Below are positions 1 through 7,519 of a stretch of DNA of 64,000 nt, one piece after another. The position numbers were made by a program, and so were the translations under genes. The DNA lies in contig NZ_QXCP01000004.1 of the NCBI RefSeq assembly GCF_003711805.1, positions 186,001 to 250,000 on the forward strand, written 5' to 3'. Source of the stretch: Brachybacterium sp. EE-P12 (GTDB taxonomy: Bacteria > Actinomycetota > Actinomycetes > Actinomycetales > Dermabacteraceae). Every line of letters begins with the position of its first letter. The first letter of the stretch is position 1. The notes under the pieces were generated by a model, which was not told where the DNA came from, did not search any database, and saw nothing but the letters and a program-made list of their open reading frames with translations.

Positions 1-1
1 C

Positions 2-580
2 GCGATCGCGCACTCCTGCAACACCGCGATGCTGCTGCAGCACGAGACGGTGGACCAGGCCGCGCTCGCCGATGCCGCGACCACCCTCGGCATCGGGCAG
101 GAGGCCCCGGCGGGCCTGGACGCCTTCATGGGCTCGGTCGACCCCGAGGACGAGGGCGTCGAGCACGCCGCGGACATGATGGGCCAGGGCCGGGTGCTCA
201 CCTCGCCGCTCGCGATGGCGACCGTGCTCGCCTCGGTCCAGAACGGCTCGACCGTCACTCCGCGGATCCTCGCCGACGTCGAGGCCGAGGAGCCCGAGGT
301 CCCCACGCCGCTCACCGAGGACGAGACCGCGCAGATGCAGGAGCTGCTGCGCGGCGTCGTCACCGACGGCAGCCTCGACGACTTCGCGGACCTGCCCGGT
401 GATCCCGTGATCGGCAAGACCGGCACCGCCGAGTACACGGACGAGGACGGTGAGCTGGCGCTCCACTCCTGGGTGATCGTCGCCCAGGGCGATCTGGCCG
501 TGGCCGTCTTCGTCGAGGACGGCAGCTACGGCTCGGTCACCGCCGGCCCGATCGCCCGGGAGATCCTCGCCGGTCAGTAG
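2..580 (+). CDS. Penicillin-binding protein, transpeptidase C-terminal part (5'-truncated)
   Basis: This is the last 192 residues of a class B-type D,D-transpeptidase that cross-links peptidoglycan outside the membrane. The frame is open from base 2, so the true start lies before the window. The second conserved motif, SCN (SxN type), is at partial residues 5-7 and the third, KTGTAEY (KTG box), begins at residue 139. The SxxK nucleophile motif must lie upstream. The tail after KTG has the usual strand turn (SWVIVAQG) and ends shortly after it, with no PASTA domain. The region resembles the PbpA/FtsI-like transpeptidases of actinobacteria. Its stop codon overlaps the 3' end of the convergent deaminase gene by 7 bp, leaving no room for an intergenic terminator. 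Confidence 0.9.
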   Translation, partial: AIAHSCNTAMLLQHETVDQAALADAATTLGIGQEAPAGLDAFMGSVDPEDEGVEHAADMMGQGRVLTSPLAMATVLASVQNGSTVTPRILADVEAEEPEVPTPLTEDETAQMQELLRGVVTDGSLDDFADLPGDPVIGKTGTAEYTDEDGELALHSWVIVAQGDLAVAVFVEDGSYGSVTAGPIAREILAGQ

Positions 581-1050
581 GCGGTGCGTCCCTCGTGGGC
601 GAGCCACGCGTCGAAGGGGTCGACCGCGTCCGCGTGCCGGTGCTGCTCGACGGGGAGCACGGCGTGGTGGCCCGGCCGGGCGAAGTAGTCGTAGAAGGCG
701 GAGTCGTCGAATCCTGCCCGCGCGGCGTCCCCGCGTCCCGCGGCGAACACCACGAGGTCCAGCCGCGCCCAGAGCGCCGCGGCCAAGCACATCGGGCACG
801 GCTCGCAGCTCGAGTACAGCACCGCGCCGCGCAGATCGGGGGAGCGGATCCTCGCGCAGGCCGCGCGGATCGCCGCCACCTCGGCGTGCGCGGTGGGATC
901 GTTCGACGCGGTCACCCGGTTCACGCCCTCGACCAGCTCCCCGCCCGGCAGGCGCACCACGGCGCCGAACGGACCGCCGCCGTCGGCGACGTTGGCGGTG
1001 GCCAGAGCGATCGTTCGCTGCAGGATCTCGGTGGGATCGGGATGGTCCAT
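574..1050 (-). CDS. Nucleoside/guanine deaminase (cytidine deaminase fold)
   Basis: A 158-residue zinc hydrolase of the CDA/guanine deaminase/TadA superfamily, cytoplasmic, expected to deaminate a purine or pyrimidine base or nucleoside. The zinc site is complete: HAE at residues 55-57 supplies the His ligand and the proton-shuttling Glu, and PCPMC at 84-88 supplies the two Cys ligands. The length and the C-terminal tail ending near FDAWLAHE fit guanine deaminase-like proteins better than TadA, which normally lacks this tail; substrate is inferred. The start ATG at 1050 follows a strong GAGGAGG ribosome site. The gene sits downstream of the dienoyl-CoA reductase on the same strand with a 32-bp gap, so it may be co-transcribed, and it converges with the PBP gene. 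Confidence 0.88.
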   Translation of the reverse strand: MDHPDPTEILQRTIALATANVADGGGPFGAVVRLPGGELVEGVNRVTASNDPTAHAEVAAIRAACARIRSPDLRGAVLYSSCEPCPMCLAAALWARLDLVVFAAGRGDAARAGFDDSAFYDYFARPGHHAVLPVEQHRHADAVDPFDAWLAHEGRTAY

Positions 1051-1082
1051 CGCGGGCCTCCTCGGGGCCGGGACCGCCGAGA

Positions 1083-3140
1083 CTACAGCCCCGCCGCGAC
1101 CTCGACGGCCTGGCGGATCGCCCGCTCCGCGTCGAGCTCCGCGGCGACGTCGGCCCCGCCGATCACGTGCACGCGCGGGGCGCGACCGCGGCGCTCGGCG
1201 ACGATCTCCTCGGCCAGGGCGTTCACGCTGACCTGCCCCGCGCACACCACGACCGTGTCCACGTCGAGCACCCGCGCCTCGCCGCCCTCGGTGATGTGCA
1301 GACCCGCCTCGTCGATCCGCTCGTAGGTCACGCCGCGGTGCTGGATCACGCCGGCGTGGCGCAGCTCCGCCCGGTGCACCCAGCCGGTGGTCCTTCCCAG
1401 CCCCGCGCCGATCCGGGTCTCCTTGCGCTGCAGCAGGTGCACCTCGCGGCGTGCCTCCTCCTTGGGGCGGGTGATCACCCCGCCGCGCTTCTCGTCGGCG
1501 TCGACCACGCCCCAGTGCTCCCGCCAGCGGGCGACGTCGAGGCTCGGGGAGGGGCGCGGGGCGGTGAGGTACTCGGCGACGTCGACGCCGATCCCGCCGG
1601 CGCCGATGATCGCGACGCGCTCGCCGGCCTCGGCCCGGCCCTCCAGCAGGTCCGCGTAGCTGATCATCTCCGGCCCGCCGCTCCGCTCCAGCGAGATCTC
1701 GCGCGGCGCGACGCCGGTGGCGACGATGACGTCGTGGAAGCCCTGCAGCTCGGTGGCCGTCGGCCGCATCCCCAGCCGCATCCCGACGCCCGCGGCCGCG
1801 AGCCGCATCCGCCAGGACTGCAGCGCCTGGGCGTAGTCCTCCTTGCCGGGGATGCGGGCGGCGAGCCGCAGCTGGCCGCCGATCTCCTCGGTCGCCTCGT
1901 AGAGGGTGACGATGTGGCCGCGCTCGGCCGCGGCGAGGGCGGCCTCGAGACCGGCCGGTCCCGCGCCGACCACCGCGATCTTCCGTGCCCGACGCTCGAT
2001 CACGGGGCTGAGCACCAGCTCGGTCTCGTGCGCGGCACGGGGGTTGACCAGGCAGCTCGCCCGCTTCCCGTCGAACACCTTGTCCAGGCAGGCCTGGTTG
2101 CAGGAGATGCAGGCGACGACCTGCCCGGCGCGGTCGCCGGCGAGCTTGTTCGGCAGCTGCGGATCGGCCAGCAGCGGGCGCGCCATCGAGATGAGATCCG
2201 CCTGCCCGGAGGCGAGCACCTGCTCGGCGACCGCCGGGTCGTGGATCCGGTTCGAGGCGACCACGGGCACGCCGACGAGCTCGCGCAGCTGCTGGGTCTG
2301 CTCCACGAACGCGGCCCGCGGCACCGAGGTCACGATCGTGGGCACGCGCGCCTCGTGCCAGCCGATCCCGGTCGAGAGCACGTCCACCCCGGTCCGCACC
2401 AGGGACTGGGCGAGGGCGGTGGTCTCGGTCCAGGTCTGTCCCTCGGGGACGAGGTCCAGCAGGGAGATGCGGTAGCTGAGCAGGGCGTCGTCCCCGATCG
2501 CCTCGCGCACCGCGGCGGCGATCGCGACGGGCACGCCGCGCCGGCCCTCGGAGGTGCGGCCCCACAGGTCGCGGCGGTGGTTCGTGGCCGGGGCGAGGAA
2601 CTGGTTGAGCAGGTAGCCCTCGCTGCCCATGATCTCCACGCCGTCGTAGCCGGCCTCTACAGCGCGATGCGCGGCCTCGGCGAAGTGCGAGATGGTGCGG
2701 CGCACCCCGCGCCGGGTCAGGCGCCGGCTGCGGAACGGCGAGAGCGGGGACTTCCCGCCGCTGGGGGAGACGGAGAAGGGGTGGAAGGAATAGCGACCTG
2801 CGTGCAGGAGCTGGAGGATGATCCGCCCGTCGGCGTCGTGGACCTCTCGGGTGATCAGCCGGTGGCCGCGCAGGGTGCGGGCGTCGGCCTGGGCGCCGCG
2901 CGGGGTGAGGCGACCGGCCCGGTCGGGGGAGTAGCCGCCGGTGACGATCAGACCGGCGCCGCCGCGGGCGCGCTCGCCGAGATAGGCGGCGAGCTTCTTC
3001 ACGTCGCCGGGGCTGTCCTCGAGCCCCACGTGCATCGACCCCATGACGATCCGGTTGCGGACCGTGAAGGGCCCGAGGTCGAGCGGGGAGAGCAGGGTGG
3101 TGGGCCGCGTCGCTGCGGCGCGGTGGTGCGGGGAAGCCAT
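1083..3140 (-). CDS. fadH: NADPH-dependent 2,4-dienoyl-CoA reductase / old-yellow-enzyme family oxidoreductase
   Basis: A 685-residue protein, the usual length of FadH (about 670). The N-terminal half is an FMN-binding TIM barrel (NRIVMGSMH near residue 30; GRYSFHPFS region). It is followed by the Fe-S motif CISCNQAC at about 344-351 with a fourth Cys about 12 residues on (ASCLVNP). The C-terminal half carries FAD/NAD(P) Rossmann motifs GAGPAG near 385 and GAGGIG near 510. The family reduces 2,4-dienoyl-CoA esters during unsaturated fatty acid oxidation; other members act on different enoates, so substrate is inferred. I chose ATG 3140 because CACAAT lies seven bases before it, the same spacing seen at 22668 and 31081; a longer in-frame start exists upstream but lacks support. 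Divergent from the nicotinamidase gene. Confidence 0.88.
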   Translation of the reverse strand: MASPHHRAAATRPTTLLSPLDLGPFTVRNRIVMGSMHVGLEDSPGDVKKLAAYLGERARGGAGLIVTGGYSPDRAGRLTPRGAQADARTLRGHRLITREVHDADGRIILQLLHAGRYSFHPFSVSPSGGKSPLSPFRSRRLTRRGVRRTISHFAEAAHRAVEAGYDGVEIMGSEGYLLNQFLAPATNHRRDLWGRTSEGRRGVPVAIAAAVREAIGDDALLSYRISLLDLVPEGQTWTETTALAQSLVRTGVDVLSTGIGWHEARVPTIVTSVPRAAFVEQTQQLRELVGVPVVASNRIHDPAVAEQVLASGQADLISMARPLLADPQLPNKLAGDRAGQVVACISCNQACLDKVFDGKRASCLVNPRAAHETELVLSPVIERRARKIAVVGAGPAGLEAALAAAERGHIVTLYEATEEIGGQLRLAARIPGKEDYAQALQSWRMRLAAAGVGMRLGMRPTATELQGFHDVIVATGVAPREISLERSGGPEMISYADLLEGRAEAGERVAIIGAGGIGVDVAEYLTAPRPSPSLDVARWREHWGVVDADEKRGGVITRPKEEARREVHLLQRKETRIGAGLGRTTGWVHRAELRHAGVIQHRGVTYERIDEAGLHITEGGEARVLDVDTVVVCAGQVSVNALAEEIVAERRGRAPRVHVIGGADVAAELDAERAIRQAVEVAAGL

Positions 3141-3147
3141 GACGGCG

Positions 3148-3153
3148 ATTGTG
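3148..3153 (-). promoter_or_regulatory. Candidate -10 (CACAAT) of the dienoyl-CoA reductase gene
   Basis: CACAAT on the minus strand ends seven bases before the ATG at 3140, so transcription would begin at or next to the start codon. The same hexamer with the same seven-base gap occurs before the ATGs at 22668 and 31081. Confidence 0.4.
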
Positions 3154-3178
3154 CCAGCTCGCCGGTCCGGCGCCTGCG

Positions 3179-3184
3179 TACGCT
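3179..3184 (+). promoter_or_regulatory. Candidate -10 (TACGCT) of the nicotinamidase gene
   Basis: A TANNNT hexamer 38 bases before the nicotinamidase ATG; this would give a leader of about 32 nt that contains the GAGGAG ribosome site. No convincing -35 box is visible. Confidence 0.35.
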
Positions 3185-3222
3185 GGGCGGGTCGAGTCCG
3201 ATACTGCTGCGAGGAGCCCCCG

Positions 3223-3843
3223 ATGACGACGCGCCTGCTGATCATCGTCGATGTCCAGAACGACTTCTGCGAGGGCGGGGCGCTCGGCGTCGACGGCGGC
3301 GGCGCGATCGCCGAAAAGGTCGCCGATCTCGTGCGGGAGCACGGCGCGGGCTACGACCGGATCCTCGCCAGCCAGGACTGGCACCGCGGCGACACCGACA
3401 ACGGCGGCCACTTCGCGGTCCCGCCGGCTGCGCCGGACTTCACGGACACCTGGCCGGTGCACTGCGTCGCGGGCACCGACGGGGCGGCGCTGCATCCCGC
3501 GGTCGCCGCGGTCCAGGACCGGGTCGAGATCGTGCACAAGGGCTACGGGGTGCCGGCGTACAGCGTGCTCGAGGGGATCGTGGTCGCGACGGGCGAGTCG
3601 GTGCAGGATCTCGTCGCGGGCTGCGACATCGACGTGGTGGGCCTCGCGTACGACTTCTGCGTGCGCGCGACGGCGCTCGGTGCGCGCGAGGTGGGCGCGT
3701 CCGTGCGTGTGCTGCGGGAGATGACGGCCGCGGTGCACCCGGCAGGGATCCCGGCGCTCGAGGAGGAGCTGGTCGCGGCCGGGGTGGAGATCGTCAGAAC
3801 GGCGGATCGCCGAGATCCGGGGGCGGGCTCCCGGGAGGGATGA
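3223..3843 (+). CDS. pncA: Nicotinamidase / isochorismatase-family amidohydrolase
   Basis: A 206-residue cysteine hydrolase of the isochorismatase fold. The catalytic triad is visible: D10 in IVDVQNDFCEGG, K106 in VHKGYG and nucleophile C146 in YDFCVRAT. The metal site of true nicotinamidases is also present (D52 and H54 in SQDWH, H63 in GGHF), which favours nicotinamide deamidation for NAD salvage over a generic isochorismatase. The ATG at 3223 has GAGGAG eight bases upstream; an earlier in-frame ATG at 3043 lies inside the divergent reductase gene and is rejected. The last 50 bp overlap the convergent HNH gene, so the C-terminal tail (after about residue 190) is an extension beyond the conserved domain. 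Confidence 0.9.
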   Translation: MTTRLLIIVDVQNDFCEGGALGVDGGGAIAEKVADLVREHGAGYDRILASQDWHRGDTDNGGHFAVPPAAPDFTDTWPVHCVAGTDGAALHPAVAAVQDRVEIVHKGYGVPAYSVLEGIVVATGESVQDLVAGCDIDVVGLAYDFCVRATALGAREVGASVRVLREMTAAVHPAGIPALEEELVAAGVEIVRTADRRDPGAGSREG

Positions 3844-5350
3844 CCCGTCGGGCTGGTGCTGCGGGCTCGGAGGCCGACCGCTGGTGCTCGGCCCAGGCGT
3901 GCTCCAGCGCCCGGGCGGAGCGCGGGGTCAGCAGGTCCGTGGCCTCCTGCGTGGTGGTGCGCAGGTCGTCGCCCAGTCTCCAGCGCGTGGTCATCGGCGC
4001 TGAGGGATCCTCGCCCTCACCCGGGTCGCGGGTGGGGTCGAGCTGTCCGGCGGTCTTCATCTGGTGGTGCTGCCAGCACAGCCGATGCAGGTTAGCGAGC
4101 GAGGTGGGGCCGCCGCGTGCGGGATGCTCGTGGTCGTACTCGAGGATGTGGTCGTCCTCGGCGGCGGTCGCGGTGGGGCGGTCGCAGCCGGGCGCCGCGC
4201 AGACGGGGTGGCGCAGCCGGAGCAGCAGTCGCATCGCGGCGCTCGGCCGGTAGGTCTCGGGCATCACCGGCAGGTGCGTGCCGCGGACCTCATCGGTGAG
4301 GATCCGGGTCCAGACGCTCTCACCGCCGGCGAGCTCGCGGGCGAGCTCGGCCGGGATCGGGGTGGTGCCCTCGAGCATCGCCGGGGCATCATCCCGGCCC
4401 AGCAAAGTCATCACCGGCACGGTGACCAGGAGCTTGTACGGGGAGGCGGTCTCCTGGACAGGGTCGGTGTCGAGCACGGAGTGGGTGAGGATCGCGTAGC
4501 GCAGGGTGCGCAGCGAGAGCGGCCGACCTCGCCGGGCGAGGTCCTCGTCGATGTCGAAGGGCAGCGGCCCCTCGGCGCCCTCGGCGAGGGCGGCGCGCTG
4601 GGCGCGCTGCACGTCCCGGGCAGCGACGTCGAGCCGGTGGGCGAGCCCCTTGATCTCGAGGACCGGACCGGTGACCAGCAACGAGGCGGTGCCGTTGGTG
4701 GTGTCGACGTCGACGATCTCCACGTCCCGGCTCTGCGAGGGCGGGGCAGGGAGGGCGCCGGCCGTCGCGAGCTCGACGGCGAGGCGGAGCTGCCTGGTGA
4801 AGGTGTCCACCGAGACCGACGGCAGCTCGACGCCCGCCATATGGGCATCGACCAGGGCGGCCTGGCCATCTGTCAGCCGGCGCACTCGGCGCAGGAGCGT
4901 CTGGTGCATGGCCTCGGTGATCTCTCCGCGGCGCAGGTACTCGAAGGTGAGCGGCATGATCTCCACCGCGGTGCGGGCATCGCGCACCTGGCTCCAGGCC
5001 TGGCCGTAGGTGCAGCGCAGACCGGCCGCGATCTTCAGCGCGCTCAGATCGGCATCATCGGGCCGCCCCTGGACCTCCGGGTCCTCGCTGAAGAAGGTCG
5101 CCAGCAGCCGCAGGTGGTGGGCGTACAGCCGAGCGCGCGTCTGCGCCGTGCGATGGAGCGCCATCACCCGCCCGGACTCGAGCGTCCCCGGGCCGACCTC
5201 CTCGAGGATCCGCTTCTCGTCCAGCGGAGTGCGGGCCCGGGTGCGCCACGGAGGCAGCTCCGGGACCTCGACGGGTGGGAGGAGGGGCGTGGCGGCAGGC
5301 CGCCCGGCCGACGGCGTCGTGCCGTGCTCGGGCTGATCGAAGTCGCCCAT
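3794..5350 (-). CDS. DUF222 / HNH endonuclease domain protein (13E12-repeat type)
   Basis: A 518-residue protein with the architecture common in actinobacteria: an N-terminal, mostly helical DUF222 region (about residues 60-330) and a C-terminal HNH nuclease fold at about 385-430. The latter shows CAAPGCDR, then the DDHILEYDHEHP histidine cluster, then NLHRLCWQHHQMKT, that is, two zinc Cys pairs and the HNH catalytic histidines. Such genes occur in many copies in mycobacteria and relatives; their role is unsettled and they are not by themselves evidence of a mobile element. The start ATG at 5350 follows a GGAAGGGG ribosome site. The 3' end overlaps the nicotinamidase gene by 50 bp. Confidence 0.85.
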   Translation of the reverse strand: MGDFDQPEHGTTPSAGRPAATPLLPPVEVPELPPWRTRARTPLDEKRILEEVGPGTLESGRVMALHRTAQTRARLYAHHLRLLATFFSEDPEVQGRPDDADLSALKIAAGLRCTYGQAWSQVRDARTAVEIMPLTFEYLRRGEITEAMHQTLLRRVRRLTDGQAALVDAHMAGVELPSVSVDTFTRQLRLAVELATAGALPAPPSQSRDVEIVDVDTTNGTASLLVTGPVLEIKGLAHRLDVAARDVQRAQRAALAEGAEGPLPFDIDEDLARRGRPLSLRTLRYAILTHSVLDTDPVQETASPYKLLVTVPVMTLLGRDDAPAMLEGTTPIPAELARELAGGESVWTRILTDEVRGTHLPVMPETYRPSAAMRLLLRLRHPVCAAPGCDRPTATAAEDDHILEYDHEHPARGGPTSLANLHRLCWQHHQMKTAGQLDPTRDPGEGEDPSAPMTTRWRLGDDLRTTTQEATDLLTPRSARALEHAWAEHQRSASEPAAPARRVIPPGSPPPDLGDPPF

Positions 5351-5464
5351 CGTGGCACCCCTTCCCTCGGCCGGGAAATCCCCGGTTCGCTGTGTTGCGT
5401 GATGACCTCAGAATATGTCCTGCGGCGTCGCCAGGGAAGTCTTCAGGCGTAATGGGGATGAATC

Positions 5465-5473
5465 TGTGGATAA
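5465..5473 (-). promoter_or_regulatory. DnaA-box consensus sequence (TTATCCACA)
   Basis: The minus strand reads TTATCCACA, the canonical high-affinity DnaA box, inside the long intergenic region upstream of both the HNH and the ATPase genes. Partial matches in the same orientation start at 5482, 5515 and 5546. DnaA binding itself is inferred; a single perfect 9-mer can occur by chance. Confidence 0.45.
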
Positions 5474-5587
5474 CCACCCTGTGTGGAGGAGAGGTCGGGG
5501 TGGAGGGGCGGCGGTGTGGATGGCGGGCGTCGGGTGTCGGAGGTGTGTGGTAGGGCGTGTTAGCAGGTAATGCGGGGCCCTTCGGGG

Positions 5588-5668
5588 TTCCGGATAGTCG
5601 GCGAGCAGGAGTCGTGACGGGCGCTGTCGACGAGGGTGGGAAATGCACGATGGATTCCGGATGATCGG
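5588..5668 (+). repeat. 14-bp imperfect direct repeat
   Basis: TTCCGGATAGTCGG at 5588-5601 recurs as TTCCGGATGATCGG at 5655-5668 (12 of 14 identical), 67 bp apart in the long intergenic region. It may be a pair of protein-binding sites or chance. Confidence 0.35.
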
Positions 5669-5792
5669 GTCCATCTGTCGATTGTCCTCGATCCTTTCGT
5701 GAATATCTTTCTATGGATGCGAAAAATCCGCACGTCGCGCAATCGGCCCCCCGCCTCTATACATACACCGACACACACGGCACGATGTCCCC

Positions 5793-6962
5793 ATGGCGAA
5801 CCCCTTCACCCCCGGCTTCGGGCTCACACCGGTGATCCTCGCCGGCCGCGACGTCGCGATCGACGAGTTCACCGCCGCGCTCGCCGGCGACGTCCCCGAA
5901 GCGCGAGCGATCCTCATCTCCGGCCAGCGCGGCGCCGGCAAGACAGTGCTGCTCACCGAGTTCCGCGAGCTCGCCCTCGAGGCGGGCTGGATCGACCTGC
6001 GGATGCACACGTCCTCGTCCTCGCTCGTCGAGGAGCTGCGCGGGCAGGCGATCGCCCGACTGCGCGAGCTGGATCCCGAGGCGGAGACCTCCCGCCTCAC
6101 CTCCGCGCGGATCTCCTCGCTCAGCGCCTCGCGCGACATCGTCCAGCGCTACGAGGGGGAGGGGGAGCCGCTCACCGTCGTGCTGGACCGCCTCGCCGCG
6201 CTCGCCGACGCCGAGGGCGGCGGGCTGCTGATCACCCTCGACGAGCTGCAGTCCGCGGACCGCGACCAGCTCCACGCCCTCACCCAGCACGTCCAGGACC
6301 TCATCGGCTCCGGGCACGCCGTCGCCTTCCTCGCTGCCGGGGTGCGCACCGGGGTCGACGCCCTGCTGGACCATGAGCGGACCACCTTCCTGCGCCGCGC
6401 GCACCGCCTCGAGGTGGGCAGCGTCGACGTCGGCACCGCCGCCGAGGCGATCCGCATGACCGTCGCCGACACCGCGAAGACCATCACGCCCGAGGCGGCG
6501 GTGCTCGCCGGCGAGATCTCCCGTGGCTACCCGTACCTGATCCAGCTGATCGGCTCCAAGGCCTGGCAGAACAGCGGCGACGCCGACGTCATCGAGGTCG
6601 AGGACGTGCGCGGGGCGCGCGAGACGGTCGTCGCGGCGATGATCAAGAACGTCCACGGCCCTGCGCTGCGAGGGCTCAGTCCCCGCAAGCGCGAGTACCT
6701 CCGCGCGATGCTCGAGGACGAGGGTCCGAGCGCCGTCGGCGACATCGCCCGACGCATGGGAATCGACCCGCGCAACCAGTCCACCTATCGCGAGCGGCTG
6801 ATCGAGGACGACCTGATCCGTCCCGCCGGGCGCGGCTTCGTCGAGTACGCGCTGCCCTATCTCGACGAGGCGCTGCGGCACGAGGAGCGCGAGGGGGTCG
6901 GGTCCGACGTCGAGCCGGACCGGGGCGTCAGGCGGTCGCACCGCTCGCGCCGGGACCGATAG
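5793..6962 (+). CDS. AAA-family ATPase with C-terminal winged helix (Orc1/Cdc6-like)
   Basis: A 389-residue ATP-binding protein. Walker A is GQRGAGKT with K50; Walker B is LLITLDELQ with D150-E151. The family (ATP-binding proteins of the archaeal-ATPase/Orc1-Cdc6-like type) hydrolyses ATP and binds DNA or partner proteins. Residues about 290-350 form a winged helix (SPRKREYLRAML, then IARRMGIDPRNQSTYRERL and a basic wing), so DNA binding is likely. The start is the first ATG after the upstream stop region. There is no partner gene: the gene stands alone between the DnaA-box intergenic region and a small membrane protein 13 bp downstream. The last 30 residues are Arg/Glu-rich and probably disordered. 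Cellular role unknown. Confidence 0.8.
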   Translation: MANPFTPGFGLTPVILAGRDVAIDEFTAALAGDVPEARAILISGQRGAGKTVLLTEFRELALEAGWIDLRMHTSSSSLVEELRGQAIARLRELDPEAETSRLTSARISSLSASRDIVQRYEGEGEPLTVVLDRLAALADAEGGGLLITLDELQSADRDQLHALTQHVQDLIGSGHAVAFLAAGVRTGVDALLDHERTTFLRRAHRLEVGSVDVGTAAEAIRMTVADTAKTITPEAAVLAGEISRGYPYLIQLIGSKAWQNSGDADVIEVEDVRGARETVVAAMIKNVHGPALRGLSPRKREYLRAMLEDEGPSAVGDIARRMGIDPRNQSTYRERLIEDDLIRPAGRGFVEYALPYLDEALRHEEREGVGSDVEPDRGVRRSHRSRRDR

Positions 6963-6975
6963 CGTGAAAGGAGCC

Positions 6976-7455
6976 ATGAGCACCACCTCCACCACGACGA
7001 CGAGCGGACCCGTCACCAGGCTGCTGCGATGGCTCGGGGTGCTCGCCGCGCTCGCGATCACCGTCTGGCTGCTCGTGGCCTACCCCGGGCTGCCGGCCAC
7101 CGTCCCCACGCACTTCGATGCGACCGGGACCGCGGACGGCTGGGGCCCCAGGTCCTCGGTGCTCGTGCTCGGCGGGATCATGCTCGTGCTCTCCGTGGGC
7201 ATCGCGCTGCTCTCCGCACGGCCACGGGTCCTCAACTATCCGGTGATCCTCACCGACCACAACGCCCAGGCCGTCTACCGCGAAGGGGAGCGGCTGATGG
7301 TCTGGACGCTGCTGGCCCTGCAGGTGCTCTACCTGGCCCTGGCCGGCGCGGTGATCCTCGGCGGCAGCACCACCGCGCTGTTCGTGATCGGCCTCGCGGC
7401 CCTGCTCGGCGCGGTCGCGGTCGGGATCGTCCGGGTGCTCCGCGCCGCGCGCTGA
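6976..7455 (+). CDS. SdpI/DUF1648-like membrane protein
   Basis: A 159-residue integral membrane protein with about four hydrophobic segments (roughly residues 17-35, 63-80, 107-125 and 133-150). The motif PATVPTHFDATGTADGWG after the first segment is the signature of the DUF1648/SdpI family, whose known member SdpI confers immunity to the SdpC killing factor in Bacillus; most actinobacterial members are uncharacterised. ATG 6976 lies just after AAAGGAG, a short spacing; GTG 6964 is the alternative and would add four residues. It begins 13 bp after the ATPase stop and may be co-transcribed. Confidence 0.75.
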   Translation: MSTTSTTTTSGPVTRLLRWLGVLAALAITVWLLVAYPGLPATVPTHFDATGTADGWGPRSSVLVLGGIMLVLSVGIALLSARPRVLNYPVILTDHNAQAVYREGERLMVWTLLALQVLYLALAGAVILGGSTTALFVIGLAALLGAVAVGIVRVLRAAR

Positions 7456-7473
7456 GCCCTGCCCCGAGGGGCG
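7456..7473 (+). terminator. Possible terminator hairpin after the SdpI-like gene
   Basis: CCTGCCCC, two bases, then GGGGCGGG forms a compact G+C-rich stem directly after the stop codon, followed by ATATT rather than a run of T. Weak candidate. Confidence 0.3.
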
Positions 7474-7519
7474 GGATATTCCGTCGCCCCCGGCTGCCGC
7501 GTCGTGGTGGACTGCACCC

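Larger units (their letters stand above)
5351..5792. other. 442-bp intergenic region between divergent genes, relatively A+T-rich
   Basis: This is the only gene-free stretch above 300 bp. It separates the HNH gene from the AAA ATPase gene. The part from about 5640 to 5790 is clearly richer in A+T than its surroundings. Several short open frames cross it, but none has a ribosome site or recognisable protein. It holds a perfect DnaA-box sequence (5465-5473), three weaker TGTGG-containing relatives further on, and a 14-bp imperfect direct repeat (5588-5601 and 5655-5668). TATACAT at 5758-5764 is a possible -10 for the ATPase. No RNA gene fold was recognised. Confidence 0.5.

Noticed and set aside
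1167-4253. Long plus-strand frame antisense to the dienoyl-CoA reductase
   Set aside because: No domain, biased composition, and overlaps several genes with complete active sites.
3794-5350. HNH endonuclease gene as part of a mobile element or homing endonuclease
   Set aside because: The DUF222-HNH layout is a common chromosomal family in actinobacteria. No terminal repeats, integrase or target-site duplication were seen.
5408-5778. Short minus-strand open frames (70-90 codons) in the long intergenic region
   Set aside because: None has a ribosome site, a -10 at leaderless distance or protein-like composition.
5351-5792. Chromosomal replication origin
   Set aside because: Only one perfect DnaA box is present, and dnaA, dnaN, recF, rpmH or gyrB are not nearby.
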